64,000 nucleotides of DNA. Origin: Madurella fahalii (Eukaryota; Ascomycota; Sordariomycetes; Sordariales). The stretch lies in assembly GCA_029876055.1 (NCBI GenBank), contig CM056874.1:1054001-1118000 (forward strand), in the 5' to 3' direction. Numbering within the stretch: position 1 is the stretch's first letter; each line of letters begins with the position of its first letter. The translations under genes and the position numbers were made by a program. Of this stretch, positions 20,972 through 31,022 are shown one piece after another. A model generated the notes under the pieces. It had not been told where the DNA came from. It searched no databases and worked only from the letters and a program-made list of their open reading frames with translations.

Positions 20972-22597
20972 TCATACGCTAGGCGCAGTTGCCGCCGGCG
21001 CTTTCCCCCAGCTGTTGCCTCTGAGCATGTCCCGACACTCCGCACAAGCGAGCATCCGGCAACCGGGACAGCGGAAAGCAAATTTCGGTGTTGAACGTAG
21101 ACAGTTCTGGCATTCGTGACTCCCAAGTTCATGCTCCCACCACCTCTTGTGCAGACAGTGCGCGGACTGCCCCTTCGACGAACCAGTGGCCCCTCCTCCC
21201 CGGCCGCCGCCACCCTTTGCCCCTCTGCCCCTCCCCCGATTGTCCCCATGCCCGCCTCGACTCGCTCCTGGCTTCGCTGAGGCTTGTCCTTCTTTCTTTC
21301 CATTGTCCTTGTCCCCAGCTGCCGATTCCCACTGCTCAGAATAACCTTTGAGCTCCTCCTCTCTTCTCCGTTTTGCCGCTGCTTCTCTAGCCTTCAAAGC
21401 CGCACGCCTCCGTTCCAGCATTTCAGAAAGCTGCTTCCGTGCCTCCTCTTCTCTTCTCCTAGCCTCGGCTTCTCTCCTCGTTTCCGCCAGCTTTTCCGCC
21501 ACCAGACGTCTAAGATTCTCCAGCCGCTCCTCCTCCTGCCTCCTCTTATCCTCGACTTCTTTCGCCTTTCTAGCCGCCGCTTCTTTTCGCATGCGCTCGA
21601 CGGATTCGCGGAGCTCCTGCTCTCGCCTCCGCTTAGCCTCAGCCTCCCGCTTAGCCTCAGCCTCCCGCTTAGCCTCGGCCTCGCGCCTCGCCCGTTCCTC
21701 CTCTTGCCTCCGCGCCGACTCCCTCTCCCGACGCACCCGCTCCGCCTCTGCCTCCCTCGCCGCCTGCTGCTGCCGAGCTTGCTCCTGGCGGGCCTGCTCC
21801 CTTGCCTGCGCTTTCTCCGCCGAAGACCGGTCCCTTAGCGCGCTGGTGATCTCCGTCTCGAGATCGTCGATCCGGCTCTGGAGTCTGTCGGCGCTCATCT
21901 GGAGACGCGCTCGCTCGGCCTCCCGCACGATCCGTCCCGTGTTGCGCTCGGTGGCGCGCCGCGACCGGGCTTCCCTTTCCTCGGCGGATAGCGACGTGCC
22001 GAAGAGGTAGCCGAACCAGGTGTTCCGGGCCGCATCTTCCTGCTCGTCCTTGCGCGCCTCCTCTTGTAGCTTGCCGAGCGCGGCTTTGCAGCGTTGGAGC
22101 GCCCGGTTCGCTTCGAACAGGTCTCTATCGAGCGCGGCCTTCTTCTGGCGCAGCTCCTGGACCTTCTGGTCCAGCCTTTGGATTTCTCGTGCGTACTTCT
22201 GGGCGTCGCCGGCGTTCTCCGCCCAATCTCCCGACTTTCCAGCGGCTCGTGGTGTGGATTTTGGATGATTCCCTGCGCTTGTCGTGGTCGCTCGTTTTGA
22301 TCGAAGGGATGGATAGTGATAGAGGTTGTATAAACGTCTCGAGGCCGGTTCAACCAAAGTGGAGTAGGCGGCATGAAGCTGGGAGTAGTCGGGACGTCAG
22401 CGGAATGGCTTCTGTTTCTGCATCCTTGACCTGCTAACCAGCTGAAACTGAGCCGTGGCGTTGGGGTTGTTCCTGTTCTTGTCTGGATGGCGTATCTTTG
22501 CCAGCCGTCTGTAGTTCGACCTGATTTCGGCCTCAGTCGCGGCCTCTGCCACCTCGAGGACGGCGTAATAATCATCGACGATCTCTGTAGGTGCCAT
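20972..22597 (-). CDS. J-domain protein with long coiled coil and C-terminal zinc motif
   Basis: Two exons, 22597-22439 and 22378-20972 (60-nt GT-AG intron, phase 0), give 521 aa. Residues about 9-75 form a J domain: DYYAVLEVAEAATEAEIRSN, YRRLAKIRHPDKN with the essential HPD, and the helix LHAAYSTLVEPASRRLYN. The J domain recruits and stimulates Hsp70. A highly charged Arg/Glu/Lys coiled coil covers about residues 110-390, including direct repeats of REAEAK. A Gly/Arg-rich segment follows. The C-terminus has a C4/His-type zinc pattern (CLHKRWWEHELGSHECQNC, then FRCPGCRMLACAEC). It is a cochaperone-type protein of unknown client. The large open frames on the opposite strand at 21284-22010 are shadows of the coiled coil's Arg/Glu codons. 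Confidence 0.88.
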
Positions 22598-23492
22598 TCC
22601 GGTGTGGTTAGGGTCGTGCCATCAATCTTGGGCCAGGTCTGGGGCAAAAGTTTTGAGTTGGGCATCTGCCTCGAGCGGTTGTTTGCTTGTACCGGTTTAC
22701 CATGGTGATAGGCGGGGTAATCACTTGTGTAACAAGCCGGACCACTCTCTGCCACTCGGAAGCATCCAAATTGTCTTCAGGGAGCATAAGGTACTCGGGT
22801 ATGCAATGAGGCCGACCGTGCTAATACTGCATATGGCCTGATGCATGAGAAATCCCACTAGAACTTTGTTCCGATCTGAAAGGGTTTAGCGCTCCCAAGA
22901 GTTAGAGCGCAGTTAGCAGGGGATCTCTTTTGTGTATATACTGCTCAAAGTCTCCTACATATTGGGATCAGAACAAGGCACACTTTCTCTTCTCTTCTCC
23001 TATCAACGCTCTATTCCTGAGCGGCCTTTTCCGCTCCCTGCAGTGTCACAAACTTCTAGTTGATACGGGGTATGTTTTCTAGTAAAAGCGAACACGCTGT
23101 AGCTACATCTTGAAATAGCGGCCTTCTAGATCGGGTATAGTGCTATATCAGAACTGCCTTGCTCGTACGGCCTAACGCGCTTGCGGTATAAATAAGAGCC
23201 TCCCTCTCGGACGTTCCTTTCTTGTGCTGTCGAGTTCAACTTCCTCCCTCTATCCCTCCCTCTTCTCCTCTGCTCGGTTGCCTACTTTCTTCAAGTATAC
23301 TGCTTATTACCAACCTCCTCTCCGATCTCTCATTTTACTAAAGTGGCTATATATTCTATCTACCTCTTGTCTTCTCCTCTTTCTGGCATCCCGAAGCCTG
23401 TACACCGTCTCGCTATAGTACTTACTCTTTTTAGCAACTATTTCTCTAAGCCCTATTTTATACTGCTTTACATTTTAAGGTCTTCTAACATT
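22598..23492. other. Gene-free AT/CT-rich region left of the retrotransposon
   Basis: About 0.9 kb. 22900-23490 is pyrimidine-rich with a TATAAATAAGAG box near 23188, which resembles an LTR promoter or a fungal promoter without a gene behind it. I could not find its partner repeat in this window. It forms the left half of the Copia target site. Confidence 0.35.
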
Positions 23493-23497
23493 CCAGC
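23493..23497. repeat. Target-site duplication, left copy (CCAGC)
   Basis: CCAGC directly before the left LTR; identical to 28871-28875 after the right LTR. Five bases is the usual duplication length for Copia integration. Confidence 0.9.
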
Positions 23498-23696
23498 TGT
23501 TACGCGTACAGGAGCTCAGCAGAGGTCGTGGGAAGTGCGTGGAAAGGTTGAAGTCTCTGAAGATCTATCTACTTCAGTAGGAGACTGAAGAACTGGCTTA
23601 AATACATAAAGGAAATGGTCTGGGCAAGCTCACGTGATGAACTGCTGAGCTCGGCAGTAAGAGCCGAGCTCTACAAGTGCGGTTTCTAGTGCGACA
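23498..23696 (-). repeat. Left LTR (3' LTR of the element)
   Basis: 199 bp, starts TGTTACGCG and ends GCGACA on the plus strand. It differs from the right LTR at nine sites, all C/T or G/A. Confidence 0.92.
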
Positions 23697-23929
23697 CACC
23701 CCCCAGTTAACTAGCAATTTTGCTTGTCAACTGCACTTTAACAGTTGTAGGAGCTCCCGAGCTGCATTCGTACGTGCGTGCATCTTTGGTATTAGCGCTG
23801 TCAGTCGTTTTTTTTTTTTTTTTAGAAGGTTGGGTTCGCGCCCCCGGGCGGCGTCGGCGTACACCTGCCCTGCTTTTTCTGCTTCTAGGAGCTTACTCCC
23901 TTAATTGACGAGCTTCCTGCATTTACCTT

Positions 23930-25818
23930 CACTCTCCCTTGACCAAGTGACGTATATCTTGTAAGTTCAGCAGTGCTCTAAAGTACTCGAACTTCTGACG
24001 TAGTAGGAGCTTCGTTAAACCGTCTATAGGCATCTCGCCTATAGGTAAATAGACGACCTCGAAAGACCCTTTTCTGTACTCCTGACGTACCTATAGATTG
24101 TGGATATCTATATAGCGCAGGCGAGTGTTTATTCTCTCGTTCTCTCCTTTCACTAACCGTATAGTCTGCTGATTATCATAGAAAATGCACCAGGAAAAGC
24201 CCATTTACAGCTTGATGTCCCGAAATAGGCGTTTAAGAGCTATAGTCTTATATACAGTCTACGAAAGAGCGAGCAGTTCTGCCTCTATAGAGGACGTAGT
24301 TACAGTTTCCTGCCGCAACGCCTTCTAGTTGATGAGCCTTCTAAATAGCGATATCAGGAACCCTTGGGAAGAGCGTCGAGTTTCCGTATTATCTGCGAAA
24401 GAGGCATCGCTGGCGATGAGGAGTGCTTGAGCACCCTGCTATTGCCCTCCATACTCAATCGCGAGGAAGTGAGTTGTATAGAGGTACTAGATAACTTACT
24501 TTACAGCTATAATGTACTCTAGCACAGGGTTCGTCAGGAATTGCAAGAGCTTCACTACTAGGAACGCAACGTCTGGCCTCGTCATCACCGCTGTATACAG
24601 GATAGAGCCTACAAGCTCCTGATACTACTTGGTCTCTACAGATATCGCTTGTCCTTCAAAGCGCTTAAGCTCAACAGAAGCCATTGGAATACTTAGAAAC
24701 CGTATTGACTCAGTAAGCCTATACCTCGTAGCCACTTTCTCAATATACTGATTATAGACAAGATTGATCTTACGGGACTCGCAGTTCCTAAGCACTCTGA
24801 TACCGAGGAACTACGCTATATCGCCTTGCTCGTGTACCTCGTACTTGGCTTGGATCCCGCATATTACGCGCTCTGCTATACTCGCCGAGCTGCAGTAATA
24901 GAATACCAGATAGTCGTCGATGTAAAAGAGTACGAAAATACGTCTCTGAGGGTCTATAAAGAGGTAGGGCTCTTCCCTAAAGGCTTCTAGACCAAGGTTA
25001 CGGAGTGTCGAAGAGAACTCCTTATACTACAAGAGTAGGGACTTACGTAAGCTATATAGAGCTCGCTTGAGTTCAATACACTTTCTGCTCTCCCGGAAGC
25101 CCTTAGGCAGTTTATAGAGCACCGGTTCGTCGCTATTGAGTTCAGTGTTTAGGAACGCTTACGCTATATCAAACTGCTTAATCTCAAGGTCGAAGTACGC
25201 TGCAATAGCTATTATCGTATAGAACGATCTTGCTGCAAGTGTTGTAACGTAGGTACTGTAGAGCGTATGAGCTTCCTAGAGGTCTCCCCGGACGTAGATT
25301 CGCGCCCTAATCTTATCGAGATAACCGTCCTTATCAAATTTATATACGAATACCCACTTCAACGGTATCGGCTTCGTTTTGGCGTGCTCCTGAGAGATTA
25401 CCTTCCAGGTTTTACGGCTCTCGAGGTTCCGGATCTCTAACTCAGCTGCTTCCCTGCACTCTACTGCAAGCAGGTAGTTCTTCAGGTCTCGCCAGCTCTT
25501 AGGAGGAGGCTTAAGGAGATCGTTATAATATAGTCGAGGACATCCGGACGCCGCACCTTGCCTTCGTACAGCTCGTTGTTCAACTACGGCCGCTATAACT
25601 TCTGTTAGATCGAAAATGGGGATTGCTGTGAGAAAAGGAGAGTGAAAGGATGATTCGCATTGAAGGAGTGGCGTCTGTGCAGCTATCGCTTCTAAGGAGG
25701 TGGTAGGTGACAGTGTTGAACTCTGAACGTTCCAAAACTTCCGGCGAAGCCGGTAATTTATAGGCCCCTGACCCTGGCAGTGCCCCGCCTGCACCTGATA
25801 CCCTCCTGCACCTGACAA
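23930..25818 (-). pseudogene. Copia pol relic: reverse transcriptase and RNase H
   Basis: On the minus strand one frame can be followed from KTWKVISQEH and PLKWVFVYKFDKDGYL (start of the RVT_2 domain, around 25300-25440) through FYIDDYLVF (the YxDD active site, 24910-24924) to RNase H (SDASFADNTETRRSSQGFL and TSSIEAELLALS, about 24260-24420), ending near 23935. The frame has no indels that I noticed but is broken by numerous TAG codons at positions where Trp or Gln is expected, for example before YKEFS and before FLGIRV. This is a relic of an RNA-dependent DNA polymerase and is not functional as read. Confidence 0.85.
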
Positions 25819-25879
25819 GGTACTCCCCCTTGCTTGGGTTCCTCCTGGAACCCGTATAGAGCTCTCTTCGACTAGCTAG

Positions 25880-26290
25880 CTGCGTAACAGGTGCTCCTTG
25901 ACTGCGCGACCGTAGCTGCAACGAACTGACTGACTCGAAGGCTGAATCGCTGACTGCAGCGAGCTGACTGACTCTCCCTCGAAGGCCGAATCGAACTGAC
26001 TGACTGCCATCCGTAACTGCGTAAAAGGTGCTTTTTGACTGCGTAACTGTAGCTGCAACGAACTGACTGACTCTCGAAGGCTGAATTGCTGACTGCAGCG
26101 AGCTGACTGACTCTCCCTCGAAGACCGAATCGAACTGACTGGCTGCCCTCTGCAACTGCGTAAAAGGTGCTTTTGACTGTGTAACTGTAGCTGCAACGAA
26201 CTGACTGACTCTCGAAGGCTGAATCGAATCGACTGACTGACTCTCTCTCGAAGGCCGAATCGAATGTTCGGGTAGCTGACTGACTACCTC
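25880..26290. repeat. Three tandem 138-bp units between integrase position and RT
   Basis: Units begin at 25880, 26018 and 26156 with CTGCGTAA and share GTAGCTGCAACGAACTGACT and CTCGAAGGCTGAAT. The 138-bp period equals 46 codons, so expansion would keep frame in the Ser/Gln/Val-rich linker on the minus strand (SVSSLQSAIQPS pattern). Confidence 0.8.
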
Positions 26291-26359
26291 CCTCTCCCTA
26301 GGGTTCCTCCTGGAACCCGTACTCTGAATTGCTGGCTGGCGAAATCAGTTGCAGGCGGT

Positions 26360-27220
26360 GTTGTCTTAGAAGACCAACGCTCTTTTGCAGCGCCTATGCT
26401 CCTCCATAGCAGAGCTCCTAGTTGCCCTCGCTGCTCCTCCCGTGCCGCAGACTGGCTAGGTATTGCTACCCCCTTATCTCGCACCTCCCGAGCTGCTTGA
26501 CGGCGGTAAGTGCTAGACTTACGCTTACCCAATGGGCTCGTTGACCGATTGCTCCTTTATAACGCCTTCCGAGCGCTGCGCCTGGTAAGCGCTAGAGCTA
26601 CCCTAACGGCCCGGCAGAGGTTCCTTCTAGGCAAGTGCTTGCGTCTTCCTAGCTCCTGTGTATAGGCCTACTGAATAGAGATACTGCTTAAGAGCAGGCC
26701 TACTCATGCGTTGTCGTACAAGACCAACGCTCTTTTGCAGCGCCCACGCTCCTCCACAGTAGAGCTCCCGGTTGCCCTCGCTGCCCCCTATCTCGTATCC
26801 CCCAAGTTGCCTGACGGCGGTAAGTGCTGGGCTTATACTTACCCAATAGGCTCGTTAACTGATTACTCCTTTATAACGCCTTCCGAGCGCTGTGCCTGAT
26901 AAGCGCCAGAGCTACCTCAACGGCCCGGCAAAGGTCCCTTCCAGGCGAGCGCTTACGCCTCTCTGGCTCCCGCGTACAGGCCCACCGAACAGAGGTACTG
27001 CTTAAGAGCAGGCCTACTTATACGTTGTCTCTCAGGACCTAAATGCTCTTTTGTAGCGCCTACGCTCCTCTATAGCAGAGCTCCCGGTTGCCCTCGCTGC
27101 CCCCTATCTCGTTCTTCCAGGGTTGCTTAACGGCGGTAAGCGCTGGGCTCACGCTTACCCAATAGGCTCGTTGACCGATTACTCCTTTTAACGTCTTTTA
27201 AGCGCTACGCCTAAGCGTTA
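26360..27220. repeat. Three tandem units of about 313-350 bp inside the element
   Basis: Units start at about 26360, 26710 and 27023. Each contains CTCTTTTGCAGCGCC (or the variant TTTTGTAGCGCC), GCAGAGCTCC, GACGGCGGTAAG, CTTACCCAAT and GGCTCGTT. The first has an extra segment of roughly 35 bp; the third is truncated. No reading frame survives in them. Confidence 0.75.
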
Positions 27221-27509
27221 GTGTAACGAGAGTCTCCAGACGAAGGTCAGGAGGACCCGCCGAATGATGCTGGATGATGTCACGATACAGGATAGATAAG
27301 AACCCCGTGAGGGAACTCTCTCACGCGGGGCACTTCTGATCCGCAAGGATCAGTCTCTGTGTAATTGATAGGAGGCTGTTCACCAAGATATCGCCCGCTG
27401 GTCCAGGTCTTTTCGGTATCAAGACATCGTGGTCCATCTCCCTCAACGTGTTCCCAGAACAACCCCTTTACAAACAGCAAGGCATAGGAGATCATAATTT
27501 TTAGCTTTC

Positions 27510-28570
27510 TAGGGGTACTTCCCTTTTAGGTATAGGCAGCTCCTTAGCTTGTTACTGCCGTTCCCTAAGCCGTTTCCCGAAGCATTTCCTAACTACTTCG
27601 AGCCTTTGGAATTGCCTACGTCGCTCGGCGGCGTTATTATAAAGTTTGGGTACGCCTTTCCCCCGTACTAGTTTGCTCCTTCGTAGATAAGTACCTATAG
27701 GGCGAGTCCGAGATTGGTAACGTCAGGCGAGTCGCGTCCGAGAGTATCGTTCTCGATAATCTCCTCGAGCCTACGACGTGCCTAGTCAGGTGCAATACAG
27801 TGAGATACGGCGGTTAGGAACTTCTTGGCGGTGTAGGTGCCCTTGACAACGTCGAGCTTCTCGGCTATAGCACACTGGTATACGTTGATCTAAGTGCTAA
27901 TCCATTCCTCTGGCTTCACACCGCCCTTCTTGGCTTATTCGAGAACAGCGTCGTACTCTACTTGCAGAGCCGTTTCCACGCTCGTGGCGGCTGGTACCGC
28001 AATCTTGCGGAGCGTGCGAATAAGTTCGCGAGTACTGGATTTGCTATTCGCACTTAGGATAAGGTTTGCTGTGTTGAAGAGCTGGGAATCCACTGTCTAT
28101 GTGATCCAGTTGACGAGACCCTCGAGCGCAGAACGAGTTTACATGAGCTTCGTGAACTTCCGAGTATAGTCGGCAAGTTCCTGCGCGTGGAACTTCTCGA
28201 TCTCTTGGTCCGTAGGTATATCGGGAGGCTTGGGCTCCGCACCTCTGTACTCCTCAGGGGTTTCCTTCTACAACTCCAACTAGGAAGTGTATCGCTGAGC
28301 TCGCGTTTCCTGAAGGAGCTTCCTAGACGCCAATAGGGTAGGAGCCTCAGGAAGTTCGCTAAGGTCCTCTTCAACGTCGGTAGAGTCCGGGTCGACTAGT
28401 TTCCAGACGTAAAGGCGCTGGGCAACCTGTTTGAGGAGCGTGTACTATAGAGGCCAGTCGTCTCCGAGGCGCAGTTTAACGTGTGCCGGTACCGTGAGTG
28501 TCGGAATCTTCGAATCTATAACGTGCTTTCTTGAGCTCTCGAACTTGGTAGACGGGTTGCTGGAATTGTG
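27510..28570 (-). pseudogene. Copia gag relic
   Basis: On the minus strand a frame of gag-like composition runs from about 28570 to 27510 (for example AHVKLRLGDDWPL, then TLLKQVAQRLYVWKLVDP, EAPTLLASRKLLQETRAQRY and TAKKFLTAVSHCIAPD). It is broken by about ten TAG or TAA codons and no TGA that I noticed. No zinc knuckle seen. Position next to the primer site fits gag. Confidence 0.65.
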
Positions 28571-28652
28571 AAGGACAAGGTAGAAAGAATTGAATCCTCT
28601 GACTTGCGTAAGCGTCCTGTAACGCGATTTCTGGCTGTGTGCGGAACGGCTT

Positions 28653-28671
28653 GGAGCGCCGGGCTCATAAC
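28653..28671 (-). other. Primer binding site matching the 5' half of initiator tRNA-Met
   Basis: Immediately inside the 5' LTR, the plus strand reads GGAGCGCCGGGCTCATAAC. This is the D-stem/anticodon arm of a fungal initiator tRNA-Met ending exactly at tRNA position 39 (anticodon CAT, then AAC). The Drosophila copia element is known to prime from a tRNA-iMet fragment cleaved after position 39, and this layout is the same. Confidence 0.75.
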
Positions 28672-28870
28672 TGTCACGCGTACAGGAGCTCAGCAGAGGT
28701 CGTGGGAAGTACGTGGAAAGGTTGAAGTCTCTGAAGATCTATCTACTTCAGTAGGAGACTGAAGAACTGGCTTAAATACACAAAGGAAATGGTCTGGGCG
28801 AGCTCACGTGATGAACTGCTGAGCTCGGCGGTGAGAGCCGAGCTCCACAAGTGCGGTTTCCAGCGCGACA
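28672..28870 (-). repeat. Right LTR (5' LTR of the element)
   Basis: 199 bp, starts TGTCACGCG and ends GCGACA on the plus strand, followed by CCAGC (28871-28875), the second copy of the target duplication. Confidence 0.92.
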
Positions 28871-28949
28871 CCAGCTCATTTCGATTACAACTAGCTGCAT
28901 ATATCATTTAAGAGTTATTTCTATAGCCAGGAAAGTTTAGGAAGGCAAG

Positions 28950-29200
28950 TATTTTCAAGTCGAGGAGATACTGGACGTACAACGATGAGAAAGATAGTAG
29001 ATTACCTAGTAAAATGGGAAGGATACAGATACGAGTATAATGGTTAGGGACTTATTACGTATTTCGAGAGTCCTAAGATACTGCAGTAGTTCTATCAGAG
29101 CAGAGAATGGTCAAGGACCTCTTCTATAGAAATCTCAGACCAAAATCTAGTATTATATACTTTAATCTGCTTGAATAGAGCAGATATTTATCTGTACTTC
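28950..29200 (+). pseudogene. Chromodomain relic of a Gypsy-type (chromovirus) element
   Basis: Plus-strand reading gives YFQVEEILDVQ, then after a shift of frame RKIVDYLVKWEGYRYEYNG, stop, GLITYFESPKILQ. This is the pattern of a retrotransposon chromodomain (VExILD ... YLVKWxGY ... W ... L). It has one frameshift and TAG/TGA stops. The Copia element was inserted just upstream of it. Confidence 0.65.
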
Positions 29201-31022
29201 GGGTGGCTTCTACACAACAGGGCCATTTTATGAACATATAGAGATGTTGGGAAAGAGCGTGGTTCTTTTTGATTGGCTGCAGTGGCCAGTATTCGGGAAA
29301 GCTGGTCGACGAAGACTACAAATTTCGCAGCTTTGATTGGGTGACCTGCACGGTTTGAAAAGGATGACTTAACATTCAGCTCACCGATTCGCGGAATGCG
29401 CCGAGCACCCTGTGGGCGTTAAATTGGTTAACAAGCAAGGTTAGCAGGGACCTGGCAACTCTGCTGACTACCTGAACTTTAAACCGTGACACAGTTCAAG
29501 TGACTGCGCAAGCTGTCACAAGATGCGCCTCCGCCGCTTTCTTTTCCATTTCTCATCGAGCCTTCATATAGGCCTTCCATGCTGACGGCTCGATAGACTT
29601 GATTGCAGATATGCTTGCTGTAGGAACTGCCAGCGAACGCTGCACTAAAGAGACGTCTAACCTGGCCATAGTCAAAGTCGATGGATGCAACCGCGACAGT
29701 GAGGTCGTTCCAAAAGCTGTAAAGGCCTGTTCTTGAGGGAGATGGGGCAGGGAGATTTCGTAGAGCGCAATAGAGATTAAGTCAAGATTCTGGATGTCTG
29801 GGCATTCTTGGTCCGTGCAGTTGCTACCCAAGCACCCAGACCGAGCCAATATCCCAGGACTTTAAGGTTTGGATCGAGGGAAGTGGCACTGCAGGAGCTC
29901 GGGTGTCGGGTGGGCTGGGCAAGAGTTCTTTGGGAGCTTTGGCTGACCATGGTCAAAGCGACAGGGGTAAGAGAGACGAAGGGTGAAGAGGCGGAGTGCT
30001 ACAGTAGCAGGCTTGGGGCGGGTCTAGAGTGCGGGATGCGAGACTGGTTGGGATTGAACTCTGAGACACGTTTGGAAGCCCTGCAACATATTCCCGCTTT
30101 ATACCCAGGTGATGTTACCCCCAAAGCGGTGACAGGTGGTTGATGAACTCTATTCCTATTCACTGGTTTGGCGCCCACCTTTTCACAACGGGTTCCCGGA
30201 GCGCGCGACAACGCGGCTAGATCTGCAGGAACGAGATGAAGTGCCTGGCATACCGGAACGACAGCCAGGGCAGAGCATACGCAGACGAAACGGGAATGCG
30301 TCGCCGTATGCGTGGTGACGGCAGAAAAAGCAGAAAGCGGCGCCCTTGGGTTCGCATGCGTTATAGAGACGAAACCTCCCAGTGCCTACTTTTCGGCGTC
30401 GACGATGGACGTCTTGACATACTATTCGATCAACGTCGCGCGCATGACGGATAGCGAGGCTATGAGGCTTTTCGAGACAGTCAGGAATAGGAAAGATCGG
30501 CGAGGACGAGCTGGGCGATGCCGCCAGCTACTTGCAGAGCTCGACTGGAGTAGCATGGCGGCGTCACGTGCCAAATCGCCCCCGTACGTTCAACGGCCTC
30601 CCTCCTGAGTGCACTGAATTGTGCCTGTAACTTCATGGAAAATATTCTTAGATTCTTCCGCTGCTTGTATGATCGTTCTGGTGCAGCGCAGAGCCTGCCT
30701 CGGAATAGCGATCCCTCCGAGCTTACTCTTCGACAGGCAGACAATTGCTCAGGTACGTTGCGCTAGCCCCTGACCATGGTTTGTGTCCTTGTTCACTTTC
30801 AAACCACAATGCTCACATTGCTTAGTAGTAGCTTCTCGTACAGGCAGGTAATAGGTACGAAGATATTAACAGGTAGCGGGGAACTCTGGCACCATTATCA
30901 ACCATACTGTCCAACACCTGCCGTACTCCCAACATTATAGCCGTCACCCAATAACTTGCTCCTCACGCGGTGCTTCAGCAGTTTATGGACATGTCACTGC
31001 GCAAGAAGCCTAATCGCACTCA
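29201..31022. other. Gene-poor stretch with possible gene fragments
   Basis: About 1.8 kb. An open frame at 29553-29849 (minus) has no recognisable motif. At 30400-30755 (plus) two pieces look protein-like in different frames (TYYSINVARMTDSEAMRLFE, then IGEDELGDAASYLQS, and later ENILRFFRCLYDRSGAAQS). They may be remains of a broken gene, but I cannot assign a family or a model. Confidence 0.3.

Larger units (their letters stand above)
23498..28870 (-). mobile_element. Copia (Ty1) LTR retrotransposon, complete ends, RIP-like mutated
   Basis: A 5373-bp element bounded by two 199-bp direct LTRs with TG...CA ends (23498-23696 and 28672-28870) and flanked by the identical 5-bp duplication CCAGC (23493-23497 and 28871-28875). 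Transcription runs on the minus strand, so the right LTR is the 5' one. Internal order on that strand: primer site, gag, a tandem-repeat region in place of a recognisable integrase, then Copia-type reverse transcriptase and RNase H. The LTRs differ at 9 positions, all transitions. Both coding regions carry many TAG and some TAA stops at Trp or Gln positions. That is what C-to-T change at CpA (repeat-induced point mutation) produces. It cannot encode functional proteins as read. Confidence 0.92.

Noticed and set aside
21284..22010. Long Ser/Leu/Arg-rich open frames opposite the J-domain gene
   Set aside because: They are the complement of the Arg/Glu coiled coil and mirror its codon bias.
23498..28870. 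TAG used as a sense codon by the retroelement
   Set aside because: Stops include TAA, many Trp and Gln codons are normal, and LTR differences are transitions only, so RIP-like mutation explains the pattern better.
29553..29849. 98-codon minus-strand frame
   Set aside because: No motif, no secretion signal and no splice partner found.
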